Source: an uncultured Lachnospiraceae bacterium
Lineage (GTDB): Bacteria; Bacillota; Clostridia; Lachnospirales; Lachnospiraceae
Assembly (NCBI GenBank): GCA_900314295.1
Contig: OMUU01000185.1
Location: forward strand, 1 to 49,239
DNA length: 49,239 nt
Direction: 5' to 3'
Position numbers and translations under genes: made by a program. The number at the start of each line of letters is the position of its first letter. Position 1 is the first letter of the stretch. Positions 17,514 to 26,526 of this stretch are shown piece by piece. The notes beneath the pieces were generated by a model. It made no database searches and had not been told where the DNA came from. It was given only the letters and a program-made list of their open reading frames with translations.

Positions 17514-19604
17514 TTGCCGAAATCACTGTATATTGCCGAAAAACCCAGCGTCGCCCAGGAATTTGCGAAAGCGCTCCATGATAACCCGGTCCGACACGAC
17601 GGATATATGGAATCCGAAAACAGCGTCGTCACCTGGTGCGTGGGACATCTTGTAACCATGTCCTACCCGGATAAATATGACGAAAAATACAAGAAGTGGT
17701 CCTTTGACACCCTTCCCTTTCTCCCCTCCGAATTCAAGTACGAGATTATCAGCTCGGTCCGAAAGCAATTCGAGATCGTCCGAGAGCTCCTGAACCGCGA
17801 GGATGTGGAAACCATCTACGTCTGCACCGACTCCGGGCGGGAAGGCGAATATATCTATCGCCTGGTCGCTATGATGGCAAAGGTTCCTTCGACGAAGGAT
17901 CAGCGCAGAGTATGGATTGACTCACAGACCGAAGAGGAAATCCTCAGGGGGATCCGCGAAGCCAAAAGCATAGCAGAATATAACAATCTGTCCGAGGCTG
18001 CCTTTCTCCGGGCAAAGGAAGATTACCTCATGGGGATCAATTTCTCACGGGCGCTTTCCCTCCGCTATTCCTATGACCTCTCGTCCTACCTCGGCGGAAA
18101 ATATCATGCCATAGCTGTAGGAAGAGTCATGACCTGTGTGCTCGGCATGGTTGTGCGGCGCGAGCGGGAAATCCGCGACTTCGTGAAAACGCCTTTTTTC
18201 CGTGTTCTCGCAAGCCTCTCCTGGCAGGGCCGCTCCTTTGAAGGTGAATGGCGAGCCGTCGAGGGCAGCCGCTGTTTTCAGTCTCCGAAGCTTTACAAGG
18301 AAAACGGATTCCGCGAAAAAAAAGACGCCGAGGAACTGATCCGATTTCTCAGCCAGCTCAGTCCGCAGGAAATGAAGGTTGTGCGGGTAGAGAAGAAAAC
18401 CACGCGGAAAAATCCTCCCCTTCTGTACAATCTGGCGGAAATTCAGAACGACTGTTCCCGTTTCTTCAAGATCAGCCCGGACCAGACGCTGAACATTATC
18501 CAGGAACTCTATGAGAAAAAGCTCGTGACCTATCCTAGAACAGACGCCCGTGTGTTATCCACCGCCATTTCAAAAGAAATCAACCGGAACATCGGAGGTC
18601 TCCGGAATTACAGCCCGGCATCATCCTTTGCATCCGAGATTCTGGAAAACGGTGCCTGGAAGGGCATTGGAAAGACTCGCTACACCAACGATAAACAGAT
18701 CACCGACCACTACGCGATCATTCCGACCGGACAGGGTCTTCAGAATCTGAAAAATCTGAATCCTCTCTCCGGCAAAGTCTATGATCTGATTGTCCGGAGA
18801 TTTCTCAGCATTTTTTATCCTCCTGCCGTCTACCAGAAGGTCAGCCTTGAGAACCAGATCGAGACCGAACATTTTTTCTCTACCTTCAGTGTGCTCACGG
18901 AAGAGGGATACCTGAAGCTGTCCTACCGGAACCCGGGGAAGAAAACAGCCTCGTCCGCAGACGGCCCCGACTCGGATAACGCAGAAGAACAGGTCGACAC
19001 CGGCTTTCTCGAAGCACTGAAGCAGCTGCATAAAGGAAGCATTTTGCCGATTGACGGCTATAAGATCAAGGAGGGAGAAACCTCCCCTCCGAAGAGATAC
19101 ACCTCCGGATCCATGATTCTTGCGATGGAAAACGCCGGACAGCTCATCGAGGACGAGGAGCTACGGGAACAGATCAAGGGAAGCGGCATCGGAACCTCCG
19201 CCACCCGTGCGGAGATTCTGAAAAAGCTCTTCCACAACAAATATCTGGAACTCAACAAGAAGACACAGGTCATCACTCCGACGCAGATCGGAGAAATGAT
19301 CCACGATGTGGTTTACTGTTCCATCCGTTCCCTCCTGAACCCCGATCTGACCGCTTCCTGGGAGAAAGGTCTCACCTATGTAGCAGAAGGGACCATTGAG
19401 CCTGCCGAATATCTGAACAAGCTCGAGACCTTTGTCGCAAGCCGCACAAATGCGGTCAAACAGACAAACAACCGGGCGCTCCTCCAGAAGCGTTACGATT
19501 ACATTGCACAGTTCTACAGAAAGCCGAGCCGCAAAGCCTCGTCCCGAAAGAACACGAAAACGGCTGAGGCCGCAAAGGGCAAAGAAAGCATCCGGAAAGC
19601 ATGA
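17514..19604 (+). CDS. topB: DNA topoisomerase III (type IA), TTG start
   Basis: This 696-residue type IA topoisomerase cuts and passes single DNA strands, mainly for decatenation. The N-terminal Toprim domain has SLYIAEKPSVAQ (residues 4-15) and DSGREGEYIYR. The catalytic tyrosine is Tyr340 in TYPRTDAR. The late motif GIGTSATRAE is also present. There is no C-terminal zinc-finger array, only a basic tail. The start is a TTG: it lies in GTATTGCCG with GTGAGG 7 nt upstream, and the conserved sequence starts right there with no nearer ATG. It is preceded by 208 nt without a recognised gene. Confidence 0.93.
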   Translation: MPKSLYIAEKPSVAQEFAKALHDNPVRHDGYMESENSVVTWCVGHLVTMSYPDKYDEKYKKWSFDTLPFLPSEFKYEIISSVRKQFEIVRELLNREDVETIYVCTDSGREGEYIYRLVAMMAKVPSTKDQRRVWIDSQTEEEILRGIREAKSIAEYNNLSEAAFLRAKEDYLMGINFSRALSLRYSYDLSSYLGGKYHAIAVGRVMTCVLGMVVRREREIRDFVKTPFFRVLASLSWQGRSFEGEWRAVEGSRCFQSPKLYKENGFREKKDAEELIRFLSQLSPQEMKVVRVEKKTTRKNPPLLYNLAEIQNDCSRFFKISPDQTLNIIQELYEKKLVTYPRTDARVLSTAISKEINRNIGGLRNYSPASSFASEILENGAWKGIGKTRYTNDKQITDHYAIIPTGQGLQNLKNLNPLSGKVYDLIVRRFLSIFYPPAVYQKVSLENQIETEHFFSTFSVLTEEGYLKLSYRNPGKKTASSADGPDSDNAEEQVDTGFLEALKQLHKGSILPIDGYKIKEGETSPPKRYTSGSMILAMENAGQLIEDEELREQIKGSGIGTSATRAEILKKLFHNKYLELNKKTQVITPTQIGEMIHDVVYCSIRSLLNPDLTASWEKGLTYVAEGTIEPAEYLNKLETFVASRTNAVKQTNNRALLQKRYDYIAQFYRKPSRKASSRKNTKTAEAAKGKESIRKA

Positions 19605-19728
19605 CGCCATCCGGGATTGTTTTAGGATTGTTTGGATTGTTTCTGACGAAATCCTCTTTACGAAAAGACCGATTTATGCGAGAATATAGTCGGCTATGTG
19701 AAAAAACTTTTTTGAAAGGAGTTTTACA

Positions 19729-20421
19729 ATGATTTATTCACAAGAAGTAGAAGATATGTGCGTTGTACATCAGGGCGTACATCATGGCGCTGCTCCTATT
19801 CCTGAAGAAGCTAAATGGGTTCAGGCGAAGGAGGTTAAAGATATTTCCGGTTTCACACATGGTGTCGGCTGGTGCGCACCGCAGCAGGGTGCCTGCAAGC
19901 TGTCTTTGAACGTTAAGGAAGGAATCATCCAGGAAGCTCTGATCGAGACGATCGGCTGCTCCGGCATGACCCATTCCGCAGCGATGGCAGCAGAGGTTCT
20001 TCCGGGTCTTACCGTTCTGGAAGCTCTCAACACAGACCTTGTCTGCGACGCTATCAATACTGCTATGCGTGAGCTTTTCCTTCAGATCGCTTACGGCCGT
20101 TCCCAGAGTGCTTTCTCCGAGGATGGTCTTCAGATCGGCGCAGGTCTTGAGGATCTCGGAAAAGGCCATCGTTCTCAGGTCGGAACCATGTACAGCACCC
20201 TTGCGAAGGGACCGCGTTATCTTGAGATGACTGACGGCTACGTAAAGGAGCTGGCTCTTGACGAGAATAATGAAATCATTGGATATAAATTCGTTAACTT
20301 CGGAAAGATGATGGACTTCATCAAAGCCGGCGACGATGCGAATACCGCGTTCGAAAAGGCCTCCGGTCAGTACGGCCGTGTAGCTGACGCCGTGAAGTTC
20401 ATTGACCCGAGAAAAGATTGA
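19729..20421 (+). CDS. Iron-sulfur cluster assembly scaffold-like protein, partner of GGGtGRT protein
   Basis: This 230-residue protein resembles NifU/IscU scaffold domains. Cysteines at 49, 56, 77 and 106 (GWCAP, GACKL, IGCSGMTH, LVCDAIN) are in positions suited to bind an Fe-S cluster; Cys11 is extra. The C-terminal 100 residues are not part of a minimal IscU and their role is unknown. The gene is 18 nt before the GGGtGRT gene, and this pair recurs in clostridia. Codon use is of the highly expressed type and AAAGGAG precedes the ATG. No sufS/nifS or other scaffold genes are nearby, so a general Fe-S assembly role is not shown. Confidence 0.85.
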   Translation: MIYSQEVEDMCVVHQGVHHGAAPIPEEAKWVQAKEVKDISGFTHGVGWCAPQQGACKLSLNVKEGIIQEALIETIGCSGMTHSAAMAAEVLPGLTVLEALNTDLVCDAINTAMRELFLQIAYGRSQSAFSEDGLQIGAGLEDLGKGHRSQVGTMYSTLAKGPRYLEMTDGYVKELALDENNEIIGYKFVNFGKMMDFIKAGDDANTAFEKASGQYGRVADAVKFIDPRKD

Positions 20422-20439
20422 TAGAGGAGGACGACAAAG

Positions 20440-21459
20440 ATGGCTTTATTTGAATCATATGAAAGAAGAGAAAAACAGATTCTCGCAAAGCTTGCTGAGT
20501 ACGGGATCAACTCTATTGAAGAAGCTGCTGAGGTAACGAAGGCTGCAGGACTTGATGTATATCATCAGGTTGAGAGCATTCAGCCGATCTGCTTTGAGAA
20601 CGCAAAATGGGCATACACCGTCGGTGCGGCAATCGCAATCAAGAAGAACTGCCGCACAGCCGCTGAGGCTGCTGCCGCAATCGGCGAGGGCCTTCAGTCC
20701 TTCTGTATCCCGGGATCCGTTGCTGACCGCCGTAAGGTAGGTCTCGGACACGGAAATCTCGGAAAGATGCTTCTGGAAGAGGATACCGAGTGCTTCGCAT
20801 TCCTCGCCGGACACGAGTCCTTCGCAGCTGCAGAGGGTGCGATCGGTATCGCCGAAAAGGCCAACAAGGTACGTAAGAAACCCCTTCGTGTCATCCTGAA
20901 CGGACTTGGAAAGGATGCCGCACAGATCATCTCCCGTGTAAACGGCTTCACCTTTGTAGAGACCTCCTATGACTACAAGACCGGAGAGCTTACCGAGGTC
21001 AGCCGCACCTGCTATTCCAAGGATCCGAACGGCGCCCGCGCAAAGGTTAACTGCTACGGTGCAAACGATGTTCAGGAAGGTGTAGCCATCATGTGGCATG
21101 AGAACGTTGATGTCTCCATCACCGGAAACTCCACCAACCCGACCCGTTTCCAGCATCCGGTAGCAGGCACCTACAAGAAGGAGCGCCTTGAGGCCGGCAA
21201 GAAGTACTTCTCCGTTGCTTCCGGCGGCGGCACAGGACGTACTCTGCATCCGGACAACATGGCAGCAGGTCCTGCTTCCTACGGAATGACCGATACCATG
21301 GGACGTATGCACAGCGACGCCCAGTTCGCAGGATCCTCCTCCGTTCCGGCTCATGTAGAAATGATGGGTCTGATCGGAGCAGGCAACAACCCCATGGTCG
21401 GAATGACCGTTGCGGTTGCCGTTGCGGTTGAGGAAGCTGCAAAGGCTGGCAGATTCTAA
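20440..21459 (+). CDS. GGGtGRT family protein, function unknown
   Basis: This 339-residue protein is named for the motif seen here at about 262-268 (GGGTGRT, in VASGGGTGRTLHPDN). Other striking conserved-looking stretches are GSVADRRKVGLGHGNLG (about 92-108), AFLAGHESFAAAEGA and GLIGAGNNPMVG near the end. There is no signal peptide or membrane segment. It is the downstream partner of the Fe-S scaffold-like gene, with its own ribosome binding site (GAGGAGG). The reaction is not known to me; the Gly-rich loop could bind a nucleotide or phosphate, which is inference. Strong codon bias suggests abundance in the cell. Confidence 0.88.
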   Translation: MALFESYERREKQILAKLAEYGINSIEEAAEVTKAAGLDVYHQVESIQPICFENAKWAYTVGAAIAIKKNCRTAAEAAAAIGEGLQSFCIPGSVADRRKVGLGHGNLGKMLLEEDTECFAFLAGHESFAAAEGAIGIAEKANKVRKKPLRVILNGLGKDAAQIISRVNGFTFVETSYDYKTGELTEVSRTCYSKDPNGARAKVNCYGANDVQEGVAIMWHENVDVSITGNSTNPTRFQHPVAGTYKKERLEAGKKYFSVASGGGTGRTLHPDNMAAGPASYGMTDTMGRMHSDAQFAGSSSVPAHVEMMGLIGAGNNPMVGMTVAVAVAVEEAAKAGRF

Positions 21460-21511
21460 ATCTTATACACGTTATCGTGTGGGAGAGTTTTACCCCCCAC
21501 CCGATCAGAAG

Positions 21512-21547
21512 CAGCCCCGGAAATCCGCCAAGGATTGTCCGGGGCTG
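21512..21547 (+). terminator. Strong stem-loop after the GGGtGRT gene
   Basis: CAGCCCCGGA/TCCGGGGCTG (10 bp) continues with AATCC/GGATT around loop GCCAA, with one bulged G. No T-run follows (ACTCAGTTCC), so it may be an RNA-stability element or a weak terminator rather than a classic one. The next gene starts 43 nt later. Confidence 0.7.
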
Positions 21548-21589
21548 ACTCAGTTCCTCATAAAAAGCGCAAAGGACGGAGGCATTGAT

Positions 21590-23455
21590 ATGAATTTTCT
21601 GCCTGTTTCAAAAAAGGATATGAAAGCGCAGGGCATCCGACAGCTCGATTTTGTCTATGTCTGCGGGGACGCCTATGTCGATCATCCAAGCTTTGGCTCC
21701 GCCATCATCGGCCGGGTTCTTCAGTCCCACGGATATTCTGTCGGAATGATCTGTCAGCCCGACTGGAAAAATCCGGAAAGCATTGCCGTGCTGGGTGAGC
21801 CGCGGCTCGGATTCCTGGTATCCGCGGGAAATATGGACTCCATGGTTCTCCACTACACCGTTGCGAAGAAACGTCGGCACAAGGATCTCTACAGTCCGGG
21901 AGGGAAGGGCGACTGCCGCCCTGACCGGGCAGTGATCGTATACTGCAACCTGATACGGCGGATGTTCCGGCATACTCCCGTCATCATCGGCGGAATTGAA
22001 GCCAGTCTTCGGAGACTCGGTCACTACGACTACTGGTCAGACAAGGTGCGGCGCTCCATCCTTCTGGAATCCGGCGCAGACCTTCTCTCCTATGGAATGG
22101 GAGAGCGCAGCATCGTAGAAATTGCCGATGCACTGTCATCCGGAATTGCAGTCCGCGACATCACTTTTATCGATGGTACTGTCTATAAGACGAGAGACGA
22201 GGACAGCATCTACGACGCAGTCCGTCTGCCCGACTTCCGTGAAATCAGCGAAGACAGCGAAATGGGACGCAGGAGGTATGCGGAAAGCTATGCCCTTCAA
22301 TATGCCAACACCGATCCCTTTCAGGCAAAACGGATCTATGAGGGCTATGGGAACGGCCTGAGTGGGAAGAACAGCTCTGATCAAAAATCCGGAATGACCT
22401 TTGTCGTTCAGAACCCTCCCGCAAAACCGCTGACGCAGATGGAGATGGATGACATTTACGCGCTTCCCTATATGCGAACCTGGCACCCGATGTACGACCG
22501 CGAGGGCGGAATACCCGCGCTTGCGGAAATCCGCTTCAGCCTCACCAGTAACCGCGGCTGCTTTGGAGAATGCAACTTCTGCGCTCTTACGATGCACGAG
22601 GGAAGAATCGTTCAGGCCAGAAGTCATGCCTCCATCCTTCAGGAGGCAGAACAGATGACCCGGGACAAGGACTTCAAGGGTTATATTCATGATGTCGGAG
22701 GCCCTACGGCGGAATTCCGCGCGCCCGCCTGCGCAAAGCAGCTCACAAAAGGCGCCTGCGTCAATAAACGCTGTCTTTTCCCAAAGCCCTGCCGAAATCT
22801 GAAGGTCGATCATTCCGATTATCTGAAGCTCCTGCGGGAGATCCGCAGCCTCAAGGGTGTCAAGAAAGTCTTCGTGCGTTCCGGTTTTCGATTTGATTAT
22901 CTCATGGCGGACCCGAACAGGGATTTTCTTCGCGAGCTGTGCAAATACCATGTCAGCGGCCAGCTTCGGGTAGCTCCGGAACATGTCTCGGACAATGTTC
23001 TGAAGGAGATGGGCAAACCCCAGGTAAAGGTCTATAATGCTTTTGTAAAGGAATTCGAGAAAATCAATCGCGAGCTTGGTCTGAAGCAGTACATTGTCCC
23101 CTACCTGATGTCCTCGCACCCCGGCAGTCGGCTCTCCGACGCGATCGCTCTTGCGGAATATATCCGCGACATGGGGTACATGCCGGAACAGGTGCAGGAT
23201 TTTTATCCGACACCCGGCACGGTTTCCACGACTATGTATTATACCGGATTGGATCCTCTGACCATGACTCCGGTTTATGTGGCAAAAAATCCGCATGAAA
23301 AGGCTATGCAGAGAGCCCTGATCCAGTACCGCAATCCGGAAAACTACGATCTGGTACGGGAGGCTCTCCTCAAAGAAGGCCGAAAAGATCTGATCGGTTT
23401 TGATAAAAAATGTCTGATCCCGCCCAGAAGGATGAGCAGAAAAAGACATTCCTGA
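21590..23455 (+). CDS. YgiQ-family radical SAM protein
   Basis: This 621-residue protein has an N-terminal domain of the YgiQ type (residues 1-300) and a radical SAM core with CxxxCxxC at Cys324, Cys328 and Cys331 (GCFGECNFC). Further cysteines follow (KGACVNKRCLFPKPC). The substrate is not known for the family. The ATG has GGAGG 8 nt upstream; the frame is open 60 codons further back through the stem-loop and into the GGGtGRT gene, without similarity. The last codons lie in the first unit of a 38-bp tandem repeat. Position after the Fe-S scaffold pair could mean shared Fe-S demand, which is inference. Confidence 0.9.
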   Translation: MNFLPVSKKDMKAQGIRQLDFVYVCGDAYVDHPSFGSAIIGRVLQSHGYSVGMICQPDWKNPESIAVLGEPRLGFLVSAGNMDSMVLHYTVAKKRRHKDLYSPGGKGDCRPDRAVIVYCNLIRRMFRHTPVIIGGIEASLRRLGHYDYWSDKVRRSILLESGADLLSYGMGERSIVEIADALSSGIAVRDITFIDGTVYKTRDEDSIYDAVRLPDFREISEDSEMGRRRYAESYALQYANTDPFQAKRIYEGYGNGLSGKNSSDQKSGMTFVVQNPPAKPLTQMEMDDIYALPYMRTWHPMYDREGGIPALAEIRFSLTSNRGCFGECNFCALTMHEGRIVQARSHASILQEAEQMTRDKDFKGYIHDVGGPTAEFRAPACAKQLTKGACVNKRCLFPKPCRNLKVDHSDYLKLLREIRSLKGVKKVFVRSGFRFDYLMADPNRDFLRELCKYHVSGQLRVAPEHVSDNVLKEMGKPQVKVYNAFVKEFEKINRELGLKQYIVPYLMSSHPGSRLSDAIALAEYIRDMGYMPEQVQDFYPTPGTVSTTMYYTGLDPLTMTPVYVAKNPHEKAMQRALIQYRNPENYDLVREALLKEGRKDLIGFDKKCLIPPRRMSRKRHS

Positions 23456-23500
23456 TCCTGCCCAGAAGCATGAGCAGAAAAAGGCATCCCTGATCCTGCC
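23414..23500 (+). repeat. 38-bp tandem repeat across the 3' end of the YgiQ gene
   Basis: Unit 1 is 23414-23451 and unit 2 is 23452-23489, with four differences; a third partial unit is 23490-23500. Each unit starts CTGATCC and contains GAGCAGAAAAAG. Unit 1 encodes the C-terminal residues before the stop codon, so duplication left the reading frame closed within the array. Confidence 0.85.
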
Positions 23501-23646
23501 GGCATCCGCAGAAGAGGGCGTTCCCGCATATAACCGTTTACACAGACGGAACCCTGTATAGGTGTCATATTTTTTTCTGAACGGCTACACTAAAAATGTA
23601 TCCCGTTTCCACCCATTCAGACACATATTTTTCAGGAGAAAAGATC

Positions 23647-25593
23647 ATGAGAGAAGATTATGTAAAAGCAAAAAAGCAAGCGGATAAAGCACTTCGCAAG
23701 GCTGCGGGAGAGGGCAGATATCCTTACCTCACCTCCCTCGACAGCTTTCTTCCGAATTATATGACCCTGGCAAAAATGCCTGTCGGGATCAAGGATATTC
23801 CGATTCAGATGATCGCCGGCACCGTGACCGAGAGCCGTCAGAACGCTTTTACCTGGAACTTTCTTCCGACCCTCCGGTACTACACGGAATTCGGGCAGAA
23901 GTGGTCCAATCTCTATGACGCCCAGCAGAGCGAGGGAATTCACGACCCGATCAAGTGCTATGAATATCTGAACCGGTTCTACGTTTTAGAAGGGAACAAG
24001 CGGGTATCTGTCCTCACATATTGCGGAGCAAAGTCTGTTTCCGCTGACATCACCCGTATTCTTCCCCCGAAATCCGAGGACAAGGATATCACGGTCTACT
24101 ATGAATTCCTGGATTTCTTTAAGGTCACACAACTCTATGGCATCGTCTTTTCAAATCCCGGCTGCTATGCGTGTCTTGCCGCGTTATACAACCGGAACCT
24201 GTCGGATCCCTGGCCGGTGGAGGCCGTTGAGGATCTCCGATCCGATTTTAACCATTTTTCTTCCGCCTATGAGACAAAGGGAGGAGAAAACCTGAAAATC
24301 TCCTACGGCGATGCCTTTCTGATCTATCTCGGCTTTTACCACCGGGAAAGCCTGCAGGAAGACAGCAATGCCGCCATTGAGAAAAAAATCACCCTGATCT
24401 GGAATGAGCTTTTAAGCGCAGAAAACGAAGAAAATGCCGCCCTCCTGGAAACCCCGGATACCACGAAGAAGGGGAACCTCCTCTCCAGCATTTTTACGCC
24501 ATCCTATTCAAAGGAGCACCCTCTTCGGATTGCATTTCTGTATTCCAGAGAACCGAAGACCTCCCGCTGGCTTTACGGACACGAATTGGGCCGCAATGAG
24601 CTGACACAGACCTATGAAGGCGTTGTCGAGACGATCTGCTTCAGCGACTGCAACACAGAAGAAAAACTTGACGCTGCCTTTGAAGCCGCCGCGGCAGATC
24701 TGGATGATGTCGTCTTCACCACTTCGCCGGACATGATGGATGCCTCAAAACGGGCCGCCATAAAGTATCCCCAGATGAAGATTCTGAACTGCTCCATAGA
24801 TCTGATGAGCAGCGCGGTCCGAACCTACTATCCCAGAATGTATGAGGCCAAGCTGATCATGGGCGCGCTTGCCGCCTCCTATTCAGAGGATCACCGCATC
24901 GGATATGTGGCAGATTATCCTCTCAACGGCACTATCGCAAATATAAACGCGTTTGCCATCGGAGCGGCAATGATTGATCCCCGGATAAAAATTTATCTGA
25001 AGTGGAGCGGTGTCAAGAACAGCCACTGGGAGGAAGAGCTGGCGCAGGATTCCCTGCGCGTCATTTCAGGTCCCGACCTGATCCGCCCGGATGAGGCGTC
25101 CAGAAAATACGGAGTCTACAAGCTTCTTGCGGACGGCTCCATTCAAAACCTTGCGGCCCCTTTGTGGAACTGGGGCCAGTTCTACATCCAGATTGTCGAT
25201 ACTATTCTGGACGGTTCCTGGAATAACCGGGAGAATATCAGCAAGGAACAGGCCATCAACTACTGGTTTGGTTTTTCCAGCGGCGCCGTCAACGTCATCC
25301 TCTCCCAGAATATTTCGTATTACTCAAGAAAAATGGCCTACCTGTTCCAGGAAGGCATAGAGACCGGATCCATAGACCCCTTCCTGGGAGAGCTTCACAG
25401 CCAGGCTGGAAAAATACAGAACGAAGATAAGTCTTCCCGTCTGACCAATGATCAGATCATCCACATGAACTGGCTGAACGACAACATAATAGGAGCCATT
25501 CCGGATCCATCCGAACTCACCGAAACGATCCATTCGACCATGCAGAAAAGCGGCATTCAAAACATCACAGTCGCTCAGAACATTGACGACTGA
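23647..25593 (+). CDS. BMP-like substrate-binding protein with fused N-terminal domain, no signal peptide
   Basis: This 648-residue protein has no signal peptide or lipobox. Residues about 291-590 resemble the BMP/PnrA (Med) family of nucleoside-binding proteins of ABC transporters (LRIAFLYSREP, TSRWLYGHELGR, VVFTTSPDM, IGYVADYP, WGQFYIQIVDTILDGSW). The N-terminal 290 residues carry EGNKRVSV at 115-122 and look like a ParB/sulfiredoxin-type fold plus a helical part. A cytoplasmic BMP domain suggests a sensor of a purine nucleoside or similar ligand rather than a transporter subunit; this is inference. AGGAGA precedes the ATG. The metallophosphoesterase gene follows after 26 nt. Confidence 0.8.
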   Translation: MREDYVKAKKQADKALRKAAGEGRYPYLTSLDSFLPNYMTLAKMPVGIKDIPIQMIAGTVTESRQNAFTWNFLPTLRYYTEFGQKWSNLYDAQQSEGIHDPIKCYEYLNRFYVLEGNKRVSVLTYCGAKSVSADITRILPPKSEDKDITVYYEFLDFFKVTQLYGIVFSNPGCYACLAALYNRNLSDPWPVEAVEDLRSDFNHFSSAYETKGGENLKISYGDAFLIYLGFYHRESLQEDSNAAIEKKITLIWNELLSAENEENAALLETPDTTKKGNLLSSIFTPSYSKEHPLRIAFLYSREPKTSRWLYGHELGRNELTQTYEGVVETICFSDCNTEEKLDAAFEAAAADLDDVVFTTSPDMMDASKRAAIKYPQMKILNCSIDLMSSAVRTYYPRMYEAKLIMGALAASYSEDHRIGYVADYPLNGTIANINAFAIGAAMIDPRIKIYLKWSGVKNSHWEEELAQDSLRVISGPDLIRPDEASRKYGVYKLLADGSIQNLAAPLWNWGQFYIQIVDTILDGSWNNRENISKEQAINYWFGFSSGAVNVILSQNISYYSRKMAYLFQEGIETGSIDPFLGELHSQAGKIQNEDKSSRLTNDQIIHMNWLNDNIIGAIPDPSELTETIHSTMQKSGIQNITVAQNIDD

Positions 25594-25619
25594 CCTCAGC
25601 CGTTACAGGAGATAATAAA

Positions 25620-26306
25620 ATGAAGGTCCTCTTACTAGCCGACGAAGAAGTAAAACAGCTCTGGGACTATTACCGTCCCGGCATGCTCAGGGAGTACAAT
25701 CTGATCATATCCTGCGGTGACCTGAACCGAAAATACCTGGAGTTCCTTGTCACGATGGCCAGCTGTCCGATTCTTTATGTAAGAGGCAACCACGACAAAT
25801 TCTACAGGGAGAATCCTCCGGAAGGCTGCATCTGCATCGAAGACACCGTCTATGACTACCATGGGCTTCGCATTCTCGGTCTTGGTGGCTCCATGCGGTA
25901 TCGCCCCGACGCCGACAACATGTACAACGAAAAGGAGATGGAGGACCGCATCCGCAAAATCTCAAGGGAAATCCGTCTACGTAACGGCTTTGATGTTCTT
26001 GTCACGCACGCCCCGGCGAGGGGCTACGGCGACCTCGACGACCTCCCGCACAGAGGATTCGACTGTTTCAACGACCTGATGAATAAGTGGCATCCGAAAT
26101 ATATGTTTTACGGCCACGTTCACAAATCCTACAACAACCGCCACTTCGAACGCGAGATCGTTCATCCCAGCGGAACCCGCCTGATCAACGCCTACCAGAA
26201 ATACGAGGTGGAGATCGGCGATGACGAATATCCCTCCGTCGGACACACCGGTTCCTTCATCTACGACCTTGTGATGTCCATGAAGAACAAAAAGAATCCG
26301 TACTGA
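25620..26306 (+). CDS. Calcineurin-like metallophosphoesterase with altered first motif
   Basis: This 228-residue cytoplasmic protein has most metal-binding motifs of the calcineurin-like fold: GDLN (33-36), GNHD (56-59), THAP near 129 and GHVH near 163. The first motif, normally DxH, reads LADEE (Asp8-Glu9-Glu10), so the histidine ligand is missing; the second motif has Asn in place of the bridging Asp at its last position. It may use metals differently or be specialised. The substrate is unknown. It follows the BMP-like gene by 26 nt with a strong ribosome binding site (AGGAGAT), so the two are probably one operon. Confidence 0.85.
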   Translation: MKVLLLADEEVKQLWDYYRPGMLREYNLIISCGDLNRKYLEFLVTMASCPILYVRGNHDKFYRENPPEGCICIEDTVYDYHGLRILGLGGSMRYRPDADNMYNEKEMEDRIRKISREIRLRNGFDVLVTHAPARGYGDLDDLPHRGFDCFNDLMNKWHPKYMFYGHVHKSYNNRHFEREIVHPSGTRLINAYQKYEVEIGDDEYPSVGHTGSFIYDLVMSMKNKKNPY

Positions 26307-26355
26307 ATCACAGCCACATACCCCTGTGCCACTACGCACCAAAACCATTTGTTTC

Positions 26356-26384
26356 TTGCGCCGAGGTTAGAAGTGTGGTACGAT
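26356..26384 (+). promoter_or_regulatory. Promoter upstream of the DUF3786 gene
   Basis: TTGCGC (26356-26361) and TACGAT (26379-26384) are separated by 17 nt. A start near 26391 would give a leader of about 135 nt. Confidence 0.5.
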
Positions 26385-26526
26385 CGGCTTTACAGATATG
26401 ACGTGTAATCTTGCAGAATTCCCGGATATTCAGGCTGGAAAACTCTGGTTTTATTTCCGCCGGTCTGAATTCCGGGTTATTTTGAATCATTTGCCGTCAC
26501 AAGCTTTCAGGGGGTACCATTATAAT

